A stretch of DNA of 64,000 nucleotides from Akebia trifoliata (GCA_017979445.1 JADQWC010000228.1:426139-490138), one strand, 5' to 3'; positions 36,875 to 48,373 are shown, counted from the first letter of the stretch. Notes: generated by a model from the sequence alone, not told the origin. Numbers and translations: made by a program.

Positions 36875-37087
36875 ATGAGTGAAAAGAAATTGACTAATCT
36901 AAAAGTGTTTCTAAACATGATAGAAATGACCATGTTTAAAAATGTGTATTATTTGGATTTGAGATATTTGGAGAGATGTAGCGAGCCCTTATTTTATATA
37001 GACATCAATATGACAACTCATTATGTTCGATTCAAGAATACACTACTCAAAATGCTAGTTGCCCTAATTAGTAATCCTCCCTATTAA
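36875..37087 (+). CDS. 70-aa reading frame in tandem unit 2, function unknown
   Basis: Same length and start context as the frame in unit 1, beginning MSEKKLTNLKVFLNMIEM and ending ALISNPPY. No domain recognised. A copy in unit 3 (from about 37711) runs out of frame because of an indel near 37780, so at most two of the three could be translated. Confidence 0.3.
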   Translation: MSEKKLTNLKVFLNMIEMTMFKNVYYLDLRYLERCSEPLFYIDINMTTHYVRFKNTLLKMLVALISNPPY

Positions 37088-38059
37088 GTATTATTAAGTG
37101 TTTCCTAGCAAAAAACATATATAGAAAATCATAATAAAAATATTTGAAATTCTTGGTATCAACTATTAGGTAAGGAACTATTGATATCAATTATATTTGA
37201 AATCTGAGAGTTGATTGAGTACGCCACATGGGGTAGTCATATTATCATAACTCTTTTTAGAGAAAAACAAAGGGTGATAGACTTTGCAGCATTCCAAGTC
37301 TTTGGCAGGATTAACACGTCTAGACTTTTAACGTATAATACTTCAACTCATTAATAGAATTCCAAGACTCTTGCTGGCTTATCTAGACTTTTAACATTTG
37401 AAACTTGAATTCATTAATTCACTTTTCATGACTTTGTAACATTTGAAACACACACATCTACAATTAAATTTATTTAATTTATTAACAAGCTAATTTTTTG
37501 AAAATCAGGTATCACTATAGACAGGAGAATGGGCTTATATCTAGGCTTTGCCTATTCCATAGGCTATTGTCTTGTCCAAGGACTAGTCCCAAGGAACGTG
37601 CAATGCTCGTGCATCACACGCACCAAATAAGTGAGGGTGTGTCCTCATAGGTGACCCTTAAGGAATTAATGCTCATATTGGATATCGACACATATATTGT
37701 GTAGAAAATATGAGTGAGAAGAAATTGACTGATCTAAAAGTGTTTCTAATGATGATAGAAATTGCCATGTTTGAAAACGTGCGTATTATTTGGATTTGAG
37801 ATATTTGGAGAGATGTGGTGAGCCCTTATTTGATATAGACATCAATGTGACAACTCATTATGTTCGATTCAAACATACACTGCTCAAAATGCTAGTTGCC
37901 CTAATTAACAATCCTCCTTATTAAGTATTATTAAGTGTTTTCTAGCAAAAAAAACATATATAGAAAATCATAATAAAAATATTTGAAATTCTTGGTATCA
38001 ACTATTAGGTAATGAATTATAATTTTTTTAATTAAAAATAATTATCTATCTTATTAGTT

Positions 38060-38476
38060 ATTCAATGTTGGTAAAAATCATAAAAATGAGATAGAAATGT
38101 TTGGTTTTCTATATTAAAGCCTAACATTGGATTGAAGTTTGAAAAAGTTTGATTTTTCTTTGAGAAAGAACAAGGCCGTTTTTTATGATTGTATTTTTAA
38201 GTATATGTAAGTGTTTTCAATGTTGGTCTATTGAATTTGAAAATATTAAAATATCATCTATATAGACCAAAGAGAAGTTTTTGTAAGAATTGCATATATC
38301 ATTCATCACATTCTGAAATTCGCTAGGGGCATTTTTTAGACCGAAGGGCATTAAATTCCATTTATAATGTCCCAAAGGTACAGTAAAGGCAGTTTTGTAT
38401 CTGTCATTTTCTTGAATTTTTATTTGTCAGAATCTAGATTTAGGATCGAATTTCCAAAAGATGTTAGCGTTTGAGA
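38060..38476 (-). pseudogene. Endogenous pararetrovirus (Caulimoviridae-like) reverse transcriptase fragment
   Basis: The minus strand shows the core of a plant pararetrovirus reverse transcriptase: a KFD-K-S segment, the MPFGLKNAP motif and a YIDD catalytic motif, then a decayed stretch resembling the KLFQ region. Several in-frame stops and lost frame show it is dead. Only this part of the polymerase is present; no movement or coat protein region is visible. It abuts the left boundary of block B at about 38477. A Ty3/gypsy origin is the main alternative, since these enzymes are related. Confidence 0.7.
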
Positions 38477-38521
38477 GAAGACCACTACAATACCGATCCA
38501 ATTTTTTTAAAACATGTACCC

Positions 38522-41130
38522 GATTCGATCAAATTAATGAATATGTTAACCGAATCTGATCTGTTTCATTTCATCCTTAATTCGAAATCGATCAGAATAC
38601 ATACCTTATTTTAAAATTATCAATGTTCATGAAATTTTAAAAAAATCTACTTTCCAATTACAAATATAGAGGGAAACCAAAAAGACTATAACGTTTTATC
38701 TATATGTATTTATATGAAATTAACAATAATAAAAAATTATTAAAAACATGTTTGAATCGGATTATATTCAAAACAGATTGGGATACATCCAAATCCGATC
38801 CGAAATTGTTTCGGATCTAAGATTTCAATCCGACCCAAAAATTGAATTTTTCATGTTTTTCGGATCGGATTCAAGCTAGTTCAAATGTTGGGTATATTTC
38901 GGATCATTGCCAGTCCTACTCTTTAACCTTAAGAGTTTATCCACTTCAACCTTAAAAAGGTTATACAATGAAAGATTTTACATATAAGAGGTTGAACATG
39001 ACTGATTTTGGGAAGAAAAATTCAAAGGTTTTTTTAATTACAGGTTGAAGAGAATGAAATTTAACTCGTTTCTTAACTATATATTATAGACGTCCAACGG
39101 TACTAATAAAACTCCTAGAGAACACCTCGGCATGCTTAAGTCAAGAGAGACTCAAAATATGAAAAAAGGGTTTTTTTTTTATACATCTTTTACCCTATTA
39201 TCAAAATGTGATGCTAAATAATTCCCCTCTTAATTTTGATCGTCATGTTGCTTTAGTGTGACATGCAAATAGTCTGCATATATCGGCCTCTACTTCACAA
39301 TATGGTCAATAATGACTAATGGCACAGTGATTATCTACCAAACCAATATATACTCAAACAATAGAAAAATAAAATTATCCTAAGGATACATATCTCCTAG
39401 ACTTATGTTATCAAGATACACATAAATCTCAACTGTTGGATTTTGTATCTAAACAGTTAGGATCATGTGTTTTCTCATGAGTTAACAAATCCAAACCCTT
39501 TGCTTAAATATTAAGAATTGATTTAGTTTCGTATATCAAATAGGGATTGGATCTTAATATTGAAATCCGATAAAAACCTGTTAAGAGTCGGATTTGATAT
39601 TTTTAGCCAAATCCTTATCAGATTGGTACCAAATGGACCCTAATCCAATCTGAACCTGATCCATTGATAACCCAAGATGAAACTAGTGAGGCAATCAAAA
39701 TAAAATTATTTTCTTTTTATAGATTTGTCATTGGAGATTAAGTATAATAAAGATCGAGTACATAGAGTGTAAATTTCGTATCAAAATCCAATAAGAGAAA
39801 TGTCTAATAAAAATTGATGTTCTACAAATACTCCAAAACAATCATTTTTTTTCACTTTAGTCTATTATGTAAAAAAAAAAATGATAGAGGGAATGAAAGA
39901 AGTTGTTACTCATAAAATCAGAGTTTGATTATTAAAGAGATGTGCACTTATCAAGTGTTATGTGACCGACGACTCACACCAATCAAATTAAAATGAAAAT
40001 TTTACGAGATGGGGAGTAAGGCTAATTATGTTTTATAGAGTGAATGTTTGGGCAATTGAAAAGAATCATGTCACTAATTAAATTGAATGCAGCACAGATG
40101 AGGATGTTGAAATAGGTGAATGGAAATCTAGGGAAGACAAAAGAACGGGTGCATTCAAGAATATAGAAGTAGCTCCAAAAAGAGAAACTAAGAGAAAGCC
40201 GATTAAGTTGGTTTGGGCACGATCAACAAAATCCCATTACTATCTCAATTAGAAGGAATATAGAAGTTGAAGATTCTAAAAGAGAAGAGTGAGAAGAAAG
40301 CCCCAAAAGAATACAAATATAAAATTCTAAATACACGATGACAATAATGATAATTATATGCCACATGACTACCAATGAAGAATTGGCGCATGAAGCTTAT
40401 TATTTCTAGTAAATGGCCATCCCCATAGAATTACCATACTCTTGTATAGGAAGTTGTCTTCAAAGAAGCATGCCCTCATCTTCCTAAGGATTCTTCTCGG
40501 AGCATTCCAAGACAATCCGAAACACTTAATATTTTATGGTCAAATGTTTCATTCCAATCTAATATGCTCCAACAAAACATTTCAATGGCATAAAATTTTC
40601 TTTGTATCGTCTTCTTTCAGGCAATTCAATTGCCATCAAAACATTTTGGATGATTGAAGCTAATTCTTGTATGATCAGATTGTTTGGAAATCCCAGTTTA
40701 ATAAAACACATTCTATATTGAGTCGTGATAATATGAGAACCCCCTTACAAACACCCTCCATCACAGAATCATAAATCATTTACCTCGGGATATGCAAAAT
40801 CATAAATCTTTTTTCTTGTATATTGTAAAGGCATTTGATCTACGGTTCTGTGATGGGCATTTCTCAAAGGGGATCAAGGTTCTTATAGATTAGAGAGATG
40901 ACAAAAGAAAAATGATTCCTCTTCTTTCAGCAGACCAAGAACCAAGTATTTTAATCTTACATAAGAGAACTTCAACTATCTCCATCTAAGAACCATTGTA
41001 AATCTAAATATTCCTCAACACATAATAAATAAAAATCAAATAAGAATATAGCATAAACAACCCACCACGTATAAAAAACAGAGAATATAGCATAAACTCA
41101 TTAATAAATAAATAAATGTAACAGAAAGTG
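38522..41130. other. Block B left part
   Basis: Matches A 1353-4110. About 39540-40420 is present only here and includes a LINE remnant (40010-40330). Otherwise no gene recognised. Confidence 0.5.
40010..40330 (+). pseudogene. Decayed LINE reverse transcriptase C-terminus
   Basis: Reads, with stops and frame changes, like the widespread plant LINE tail pattern (tyrosine-rich WA.KKQHV...AEMRML, then VAP..EK.RE..LRWFGH). Here it is VLYRVNVWAIEKNHVTN, then AQMRML out of frame, then EVAPKRETKRKPIKLVWAR. Present only in block B. Confidence 0.5.
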
Positions 41131-41296
41131 AGAGAATAAGAACCAGAACCTCAAGGACTCCTCCTCCTTTTGTTTAGGAAACAATTAATTACGAACCACA
41201 AAATTTTCAACCAAAAGCACAAAAAAAAGAATTTTAAGGAGATGGTATGCATTCAAACTAGTCTTTCCTGATTTTTATGAACCCGCGTAAAAAACC

Positions 41297-41628
41297 TGTT
41301 GAAATAATAAACTTGATTTATTATAGGTTGTCTCTAGAGTTTCTAGAATTTTCTTGTAATTGCTAAAATTTCTAGAATTTTCATTTATTTAGTAGAGTCT
41401 CTAGAAATACTCTTGTATTTTCTAGAACACTCATTTATTAATTGGTATATAGGAGTTATCTAGAATAATCTAAGTCATTTAATGGTGTATCTTGAATTGT
41501 CTATAGAGTCCTATAAATAGAGATGTTCTCCAACTATTTTGTATCAACCAAAAGAACAAGTTGAAGTCAATAATAAAAAACCTCTTCCATCAAAATATTC
41601 TCTCCAATCTTCTCTTTAATTTTCAACA
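41297..41628 (+). repeat. 5' LTR of the copia element
   Basis: 332 bp, TGTTGA...TCAACA. It contains CTATAAATAGAGATG near 41512 as a likely TATA box and several TCTAGAATT repeats. Confidence 0.95.
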
Positions 41629-41631
41629 TAT

Positions 41632-41643
41632 TGGTATCAGAGC
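41632..41643 (+). other. Primer-binding site
   Basis: TGGTATCAGAGC, complementary to the 3' end of plant initiator tRNA-Met, three bases after the 5' LTR. It would prime minus-strand synthesis. Confidence 0.93.
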
Positions 41644-41663
41644 TGCCAAGTTCGTGAAGAAAA

Positions 41664-42512
41664 ATGGCAAGTGGAGGAATGGTCCCCTTCCAAGTTCTAA
41701 TGCTCACCAAGAGCAACTATGACAATTAGAGCATCAATATGAATGCACTACTAGGAACTCAAAATGTGTAGGAAGTAGTCGAGAAAGGCCATAAGGAGCA
41801 AGACGATGTTGCTCTTTCCCAAACCCAACGGGAAGCCTTGAGGGATTCAAGAAAGAGAGACAAGAAAGCTCTCTATCTCATCTATCAAGCAGTAGATGAA
41901 TATGCATTCGAGAAGATCTCAAATGCAACTACGGCCAAAGAAGTATGGGAAAAGCTTCAAACTTGCAACAAAGGAGTTGAGCAAGTTAAAAAGATTCGTC
42001 TTCAAACTCTTAGAGGTGAGTTTGAACTTTTATTCATGGAGGAATCTGAATTAATTTCTGATTATTTTGCTAGAGTATTGGCCATTGTTAATCAATTAAG
42101 AAGAAATGGTGAAGATATTAGTGAAGTGAAAGTTATGGAGAAAATTTTTCGTACTCTGAATCCAAATTTTGAGTTCATTGTACGAACATTGAAGAAAATG
42201 AAAATTTAGAAACCATGACCGTTGAGCAACTCATGGGTTCTTTACAAGCCTATGAGGAAAAGTAAAAGAGGAAAAAGAAGTAAAAAGAGACTATAGAGCA
42301 ACTACTACAACTCAACTTGAAGGAAGAAAATTTTGGAAATAATAGAAATCAAAGAGGAAGAGGATGTGGCCAAGGACGTGGACGTTGACGAGGAAGAGAA
42401 GGAAGGGGCGGCTTCAACAACAACTTCAACAATTCCAACAACTCTAATAACTTCAACAACGGAGAAAGAAGTCGAAATCCACAAGCAACAAGAGGGCACG
42501 GAAGAAGCAACT
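41664..42512 (+). pseudogene. copia gag, broken
   Basis: Starts MASGGMVPFQVLMLTKSNYD. It has in-frame TAG codons where Trp is expected (near 41728 and 41769), then an open stretch 41838-42209 (KALYLIYQAVDE...AKEVWEKLQ...LRRNGEDI), the usual copia gag (UBN2-type) core. An indel near 42187 shifts the frame, and further stops occur in the Arg/Gly/Asn-rich region before the zinc knuckle. Capsid protein cannot be made from this copy. Confidence 0.9.
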
Positions 42513-42513
42513 C

Positions 42514-45500
42514 ATGGTCAAGGAACGACAATCTCACATCAAATGCTATAATTGCAATAAGTTCGGTCACTATGCCTCCGAGTGTAGATCGCCAAGCAAG
42601 GTTGAAGAAAAGGCCAATTTCATCGAAGATAAAGGTAGAGAAGAAGGTACGTTGCTGCTAGTTTGCAAAGACAAAGATGAAGGCCAAAAAAATAGATGGT
42701 ATCTTGACACCGACGCTAGCAATCACTTGTGTGGACAAAGAAAAATGTTCGTGGAGCTCAATGAAGCGGTAAGAGGGAATGTCTCCTTTGGAGATGAATC
42801 AAAAATACTCGTGGAAGGCAAAGGTAAAATTCTCACACGCTTAAAAAATGGAGGCCATCAATTCATCTCAAATGTCTATTTTGTGCCCAACATGAAGAAT
42901 AATATTTTGAGTTTGGGTCAATTGCTAGAGAAAGGGTATGATATTCACTTAAAAGAAAATAACCTTTTCTTAAGAGACAATAAAAGTAATTTGATTGCCA
43001 AGGTGCCCATGTCAAAAAATAGAATGTTCCTCTTGAACATTCAATACGATGTTCCAATGTGTCTAAAGGCTTGCTATAATGACTCATCATGGCTATGGCA
43101 TTTACGCTTTGGACACCTCAATTTTGGCGGGCTCGAACTTTTGGAAAAGAAGGAGATGGTGAGAGGTCTACCATGCATCAACCAACCCGATCAGCTTTGC
43201 GAAGTATGTTTGCTTGGGAAGCAATCCCGGAAAAGCTTTTCGAAGGAGTCATCATCAAGAGCCACAAAGCCGCTCGAGCTCGTACACACTGATGTTTGTG
43301 GACCAATTAAACCAAACTCTTTTGGTAAGAGCAAATACTTTCTCCTTTTCATTGATGATTTTTCAAGGAAAACGTGGGCTTATTTCCTAAAGGAGAAGTC
43401 AGAGGTGTTCGAGAATTTCAAGAGGTTCAAAGCCCTTGTTGAGAAAGAAAGCGGTCTTGCTATTAAGGCCATGAGATCTGACCGAGGAGGAAAATTCACA
43501 TCAAACGAGTTCCAAAAGTACTACGAAGATCATGGAAGTCATCGTCCCTTAACGGTGTCGAGATCCCCCCAACAAAATGGAGTGGCAGAGAGGAAGAATC
43601 GAACCATACTCAACATGGCTCACAGCATGCTCAAGAGCAAAAGAATGCCCAAGCAGTTTTGGGCCGAAGCGGTGGCTTGTGCAGTCTACTTGGCAAATCG
43701 CTCTCCAACAAGAAGTGTATATGAGAAGACACCACAAGAAGCATGGAGTGGAAGAAAGCCTGGAATTTCTCACCTCAAAGTCTTTGGAAGTGTTGCTTAT
43801 GTTCATGTGCCTGATGAAAAGAGAACCAAGCTCGACGACAAAAGTGAGAAGTACGTATTCATTGGCTATGACTCAAGATCCAAAGGCTACAAGTTGTACA
43901 ACCCAATTACCGACAAAATTCTCATTAGTCGTGATGTAAAGTTCAATGAAGAAGATTCTTGGGATTGGAACACACAAGAATACGAGTATGATTTTCTTCC
44001 TTACTTTGAAGAAGAAGAAGAAATGGAGCAACCAAGAATGGAAGAGACAAGACAAGAACTTCGAGAGCCTACTACTTCACCGATCTCACCAACCGAAAAC
44101 CTGCATGAAGATTCGTCATCAAGTGAAAGTTCTAATGAGAAGACGCCACGCCTAAGAAGCTTACAAGAACTTTATGAGGTAACCGAAAATCAAAATGATA
44201 TCACTCTTTTGTGTTTCTTTGGTGATTGTGAACCTCTAATCTACCAAGAAGCGGTAGAAAATAAGAAATGGAGAGACGCTATGGATGAAGAAATCAATTC
44301 AATCACAAAGAACAACACATGGGAGCTAGCTATACTTCCACAAGGACATAAAGCGATCGGAGTAAAATGGGTATACAAGATGAAGAAGAATGTTAAAGGA
44401 GACGTGGAGAGATACAAAGCAAGATTGGTAGCTAAAGGCTATAGTGAAAGAAAAGGCATCAACTATGATGAGGTATTTGCTCCTGTTGCTCGTCTTGAAA
44501 CCGTTAGATTAATAATTTCTTTGGCAGCTCAAAATAGATGGAAGATCTACCAAATGGATGTAAAGTTCGCCTTCTTAAATGGTTTCTTTGAAGAAGAAGT
44601 CTACATCGAGCAACCATTGGGCTATGAAGTAAAAGGACATGAAGATAAAGTTTTGAGGTTGAAGAAGGCTTTATATGGCCTAAAGCAAGCGTCGAAAGCT
44701 TGGAATACTCGAATTGACAAGTACTTTCAAAATAAGAATTTCACCAAGTGTCCATATGAGCATGCACTCTATATCAAAGTTAAAAATGGAGATATTTTGA
44801 TTGTATGCTTGTATGTAGATGACTTGATCTTCACAGGTAGCAACCTGAGTATGTTTGAGGAGTTCAAGAAAGAAATGGTGAAAGAGTTCGAGATGACAGA
44901 CCTTGGGCTCATGTCTTACTACCTCGGCATTGAAGTAAAGCAAAAGGACAAAGGCATCTTCATTACTCAAGAAGGCTATGCTAAAGAAGTGCTTAAGAAG
45001 TTAAAGATGAATTACTCTAATCTAGTTGGCACGCCGATGGAATGTGGAATCAAGTTGTCAAAGCATGATGAAGGAGAAAAGGTGGACCCAACTCTCTATA
45101 AAAGCCTTATCGGAAGTTTGCGCTACCTAACTTGTACTAGGCCGGATATTCTCTATGTCGTTGGAATCGTTAGTCGCTACTTGGAAGCTCCAACAACAAC
45201 CCATTTCAAGACTGCAAAGAGAATACTTCGGTACATCAAAGGTACAACCAACTATGGCTTGTTTTATTCATCTTCTAACAATTATGAGATAGTTGGATAT
45301 AGTGATAGCGATTGGGGTGGAGACTTGGATAATAGAAAGAGCACCACCGGATTTGTGTTCTTTATGGGAAACACTGCTTTCACTTGGATGTCAAAGAAGC
45401 AACCAATCGTCACACTATCAACTTGTGAAGCCGAATATGTTGTTGTAACGTCATGTTTTTGTCATGTTATCTGGCTAAGAAACTTGTTGAAAGAATTGAA

Positions 45501-45759
45501 TTTACCACAAGAAAAGCCTGTCGAGATTCGTGTTGACAACAAGTCAGCACTCGCACTAGCAAAGAATCCCGTCTTTCATGAAAGAAGTAAGCATATTGAC
45601 ACTCGTTATCATTACATACGAGAATGCATTGGAAGAAAGGAAGTAAGGTTGGAGTTCGTGAAGTCTCAAGATCAAGTAGCAGACATCTTTACCAAGCCAC
45701 TCAAGAGAGAAGTTTTTACCAAGTTACAAGGTATTCTTGGAGTCACAAATCAAGTTTAA
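42514..45759 (+). CDS. copia pol: zinc knuckle, protease, integrase, RT, RNase H
   Basis: 1081 codons without a stop; the true start would lie in gag. In order: CCHC knuckle CYNCNKFGHYASEC (residues 11-24); protease site at 65-67, reading DTD where the family has DTG or DSG; integrase HHCC (H196, H201, C229, C232) and DDE (D260, D323, E359); RT with D682 and YVDD (767-770); RNase H with SDSDW near 930 and LSTCEAEY near 968. Length and order are normal for a Ty1/copia pol lacking its gag part. The enzyme core other than protease looks intact, so the copy could have been mobile until recently. Confidence 0.96.
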   Translation: MVKERQSHIKCYNCNKFGHYASECRSPSKVEEKANFIEDKGREEGTLLLVCKDKDEGQKNRWYLDTDASNHLCGQRKMFVELNEAVRGNVSFGDESKILVEGKGKILTRLKNGGHQFISNVYFVPNMKNNILSLGQLLEKGYDIHLKENNLFLRDNKSNLIAKVPMSKNRMFLLNIQYDVPMCLKACYNDSSWLWHLRFGHLNFGGLELLEKKEMVRGLPCINQPDQLCEVCLLGKQSRKSFSKESSSRATKPLELVHTDVCGPIKPNSFGKSKYFLLFIDDFSRKTWAYFLKEKSEVFENFKRFKALVEKESGLAIKAMRSDRGGKFTSNEFQKYYEDHGSHRPLTVSRSPQQNGVAERKNRTILNMAHSMLKSKRMPKQFWAEAVACAVYLANRSPTRSVYEKTPQEAWSGRKPGISHLKVFGSVAYVHVPDEKRTKLDDKSEKYVFIGYDSRSKGYKLYNPITDKILISRDVKFNEEDSWDWNTQEYEYDFLPYFEEEEEMEQPRMEETRQELREPTTSPISPTENLHEDSSSSESSNEKTPRLRSLQELYEVTENQNDITLLCFFGDCEPLIYQEAVENKKWRDAMDEEINSITKNNTWELAILPQGHKAIGVKWVYKMKKNVKGDVERYKARLVAKGYSERKGINYDEVFAPVARLETVRLIISLAAQNRWKIYQMDVKFAFLNGFFEEEVYIEQPLGYEVKGHEDKVLRLKKALYGLKQASKAWNTRIDKYFQNKNFTKCPYEHALYIKVKNGDILIVCLYVDDLIFTGSNLSMFEEFKKEMVKEFEMTDLGLMSYYLGIEVKQKDKGIFITQEGYAKEVLKKLKMNYSNLVGTPMECGIKLSKHDEGEKVDPTLYKSLIGSLRYLTCTRPDILYVVGIVSRYLEAPTTTHFKTAKRILRYIKGTTNYGLFYSSSNNYEIVGYSDSDWGGDLDNRKSTTGFVFFMGNTAFTWMSKKQPIVTLSTCEAEYVVVTSCFCHVIWLRNLLKELNLPQEKPVEIRVDNKSALALAKNPVFHERSKHIDTRYHYIRECIGRKEVRLEFVKSQDQVADIFTKPLKREVFTKLQGILGVTNQV

Positions 45760-45766
45760 GGGGGAG
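45755..45766 (+). other. Polypurine tract
   Basis: TTTAAGGGGGAG immediately before the 3' LTR; it would prime plus-strand synthesis. Confidence 0.9.
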
Positions 45767-46098
45767 TGTTAAAATAATAAACTTGATTTATTATAGGTTG
45801 TCTCTAGAGTTTCTAGAATTTTCTTGTAATTGCTAGAGTTTCTAGAATTTTCATTTATTTATTAGAGTCTCTAGAAATACTCTTGTATTTTCTAGAACAC
45901 TCATTTATTAATTGGTATATAGGAGTTATCTAGAATAATCTAAGTCATTTAATGGTGTATCTAGAATTGTCTATAGAGTCCTATAAATAGAGATGTTCTC
46001 CAACCATTTTGTATCAACCAAAAGAACAAGTTGAAGTCAATAATAAAAAACCTCTTCCACCAAAATATTCTCTCCAATCTTTTCTTTAATTCTCAACA
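45767..46098 (+). repeat. 3' LTR of the copia element
   Basis: 332 bp, same length as the 5' LTR with about nine substitutions and no indels. Confidence 0.95.
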
Positions 46099-46355
46099 AA
46101 CCAATGAAGAGGGAAGAAACTGCCCCCAACACGTGCAATTACTGTACTGTGTCTCTCCCTCTGATTGTCCAACACATCACGAAGAACCTCTGTAAATGGT
46201 CCATTGTATTACTTAGCAGCCAGGACAAAGAGCCCAAGCACAAAATAAGTCCACAAAACCATGCATATTTCATCTCTTCTAAACAATAAGCAACAGAAAT
46301 ATTATCATAGTATTTGCAACAAAATTAAAAGCTTAAGTGGTAAAAATGGCTTAAA

Positions 46356-46601
46356 TTAGAAACCAGCCCATCCAGCAGGCTGAGAAGCTTGTTTGTTTCC
46401 TTCATTCTTTGAGTCACCAAATCGCTGAGAGTTATTCCCTTGAATTGGAGTTTTCGATATCTGAGAGGTAGCAGGGACTGCTGTGAAAACTATCTGACTC
46501 GAAACCCCATATGTCAGTAGTTCCAGAACTAAAGCTAACTGTGGACTTGTTCTGCTGCGCATTCATTGTCTAAACCGATGACTCTTTGGAGTAGTTCTTC
46601 T
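46356..46601 (-). pseudogene. 3' exon tail of unidentified gene, copy B
   Basis: Same C-terminal tail as at 5757 in block A, here ending SQPAGWAGF. The first part runs out of frame (an extra A near 46487). The upstream part was removed by the B-specific deletion that joins 46601 to sequence equivalent to A 7268. Confidence 0.5.
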
Positions 46602-47551
46602 AAAAGGTTTAAGTACCTGCATTGGTTTCCAACACTCCTCGAACTCTTGTGCGACGCTTCTAATTTTTTTTTTTCTTCCCTTAGTCTCGTACTCCTTGGC
46701 TTTTGGTCCACCTAGTAATGTTCTTACGAGGCCAATCTTGGATGCTTTCAGCTTATAACTCCAAATTATACTATCCTGTCGACATACTGGGTTTGTGGAG
46801 ATAAGAGTATTCGATACTTTGTATTAGAGTCAGACATGACAAAAGGTGGCCATATCTATGAGGTTATTATGAATGTTTAAAATATGTCCTCTTTGAAATA
46901 TTGACCTTTTTGTTTTCTTTTTTCTCTCTCCCAAATAGAAAGAGAATCCTTCAAATGAAGAATACTTGAAATTAAAGGCAACTGTTGTGGGTGATTATAG
47001 GGATAGTGGAATATTTTATTTATTCATTTATTTTTGTAAGGAAAAAATAGATTGGCTTTGAATATTGATCTCTGGGCAGGCTGAGCCTTACTAGATTTTG
47101 TCTAGACTTGGCTTTCTTGCTTACCACCTGTATAAAGAAGCCTCTCATTTCTCCCTCAAATTAATCACCAATTCCATTTTATATGTGGCATTCCCTGAAT
47201 AACCCGATAAAATTGTCTGGCTGAGCTTCACAGCTGCCTCAGCTTCTATCATAAGACAATAGGTTTAGTTGGAGGTAGAGGGAATGGGATGTTAATAATG
47301 CTTATCCTTTCGCTATTGAGTAGAACATGAAAAACATGAAAAAAAATAAAAAAGAGATCAGTTTTGTTTTTATCTATTAGCCTATGCTACTCTTTTGGGG
47401 TGTACTGATTTTGTAACCCCAGATTACCCGAATGGATAACCTGCTGTGGAAACAAAGTGCAATCCATTTGTTCCCCAAACATGTTGTTTTCCCTTAAATT
47501 GAAGCGATTATTTCTCCCAATTTGATTCTAGAATATGGTTTCTATTTGTAG
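46602..47551. other. PRPP synthetase intron remnant, copy B
   Basis: Equivalent to A 7268-8227; no other feature seen. Confidence 0.7.
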
Positions 47552-47732
47552 CCCCCCAGCAATTGAGAGGCTGTCTGGAGGACTCTTTCAAGAAGTCATA
47601 ATTACAAACACAATTCCAGTAGCAGAAAAGAATTACTTTCCTCAGCTGACTATACTCTCAGTGGCAAACCTGCTTGCAGAGGCTATTTGGCGTGTTCATG
47701 ATGATGGCTCCTTGAGTAGCATGTTTCGGTGA
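47552..47732 (+). pseudogene. PRPP synthetase last exon, copy B
   Basis: Encodes PPAIERLSGGLFQEVIITNT, then the conserved QLTILSVANLL and AIWRVHDDGSLSSMFR, with a normal TGA. The frame is intact, unlike the same exon in block A. The penultimate exon seen in A was deleted here, so this is a lone terminal exon with an acceptor (TTTGTAG) and no gene upstream. Confidence 0.85.
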
Positions 47733-48373
47733 CTTTTGTCTCGTGTTTTTTTTTTTTTTTTGGCTAATTCATTATAGGTGTCTCATTGCATCATTTCTCT
47801 TTAGTTCAGAATCAGGCTTTGACCAACAACCCATTTCATGAATAAAGGGTGACCAATTAGAGAAACAAAGTTTTGGGTTATGTTATGAAGTATTGTTTTT
47901 TTTGTTGAAGGAATGATGAGCTAGAATGAGAGGGAACAGGTTCTCAAAGCAAAGAATATATTTTGACAATGTAGGTTCTTGGCCTATGTTTTCCAATTGT
48001 TGAAGTTAAACTATGGACCGCATATTTAATGTTATATAGTTAATACTTCAATAAAATTGTTATTGTGTGCGAAATTATGTCTCTTCTGAGCAAATTTCAT
48101 GTGATGCTCTTCTATTATCATATTTATCGATACTTGTTCATCCCTTTTGCTTACATACATCAATTATGAAAAAGGTTTTTTTTTTGTTTCTTCTAATTAT
48201 TATCAAGGAAGTACATGGAAGGTCACAACTACATAGAACCCAACATGTGATTGTTGGTTTGTGAATCAAATCATGAAAGTGAAGGTAACATAATTGTGTG
48301 AGCAGAATTAATTTTGAATAAAATCACTGACTCAATTGTGTTTTCCTAAGTAGTTCATTCAAGACCATACTAA
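47733..48373. other. Spacer, block B
   Basis: Equivalent to A 8410-9056. Ends with TAA (48371-48373), the left target duplication of E1. Confidence 0.7.

Larger units (their letters stand above)
35738..38017. repeat. Three tandem ~835-bp units
   Basis: Units start at 35738, 36573 and 37408 with (A)ACTCATTAATTCACTTTT or a close variant. Each carries TGTGTCCTCGCAGGTG or a variant, a 70-codon frame or its remnant, and TATTTGAAATTCTTGGTAT. The third ends early, near 38017. The array directly follows the satellite. Confidence 0.9.
41297..46098 (+). mobile_element. Ty1/copia LTR retrotransposon, 4.8 kb
   Basis: Two LTRs of 332 bp (41297-41628, 45767-46098) both start TGTT and end TCAACA. They differ at about nine positions (roughly 2.7 percent), consistent with an insertion on the order of a million years old at usual plant rates. 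AACC flanks both sides. Block A has the empty site near 5496-5501. The internal region has a Met-initiator tRNA primer site, a broken gag, an open pol in copia order (protease, integrase, RT, RNase H) and a polypurine tract. Gag stops and an altered protease site mean it is probably not autonomous. Confidence 0.97.

Noticed and set aside
42305..42570. Minus-strand frames rich in Ser/Leu/Pro opposite the gag/pol junction
   Set aside because: Antisense of the Arg/Gly/Glu-rich gag tail; no independent support.
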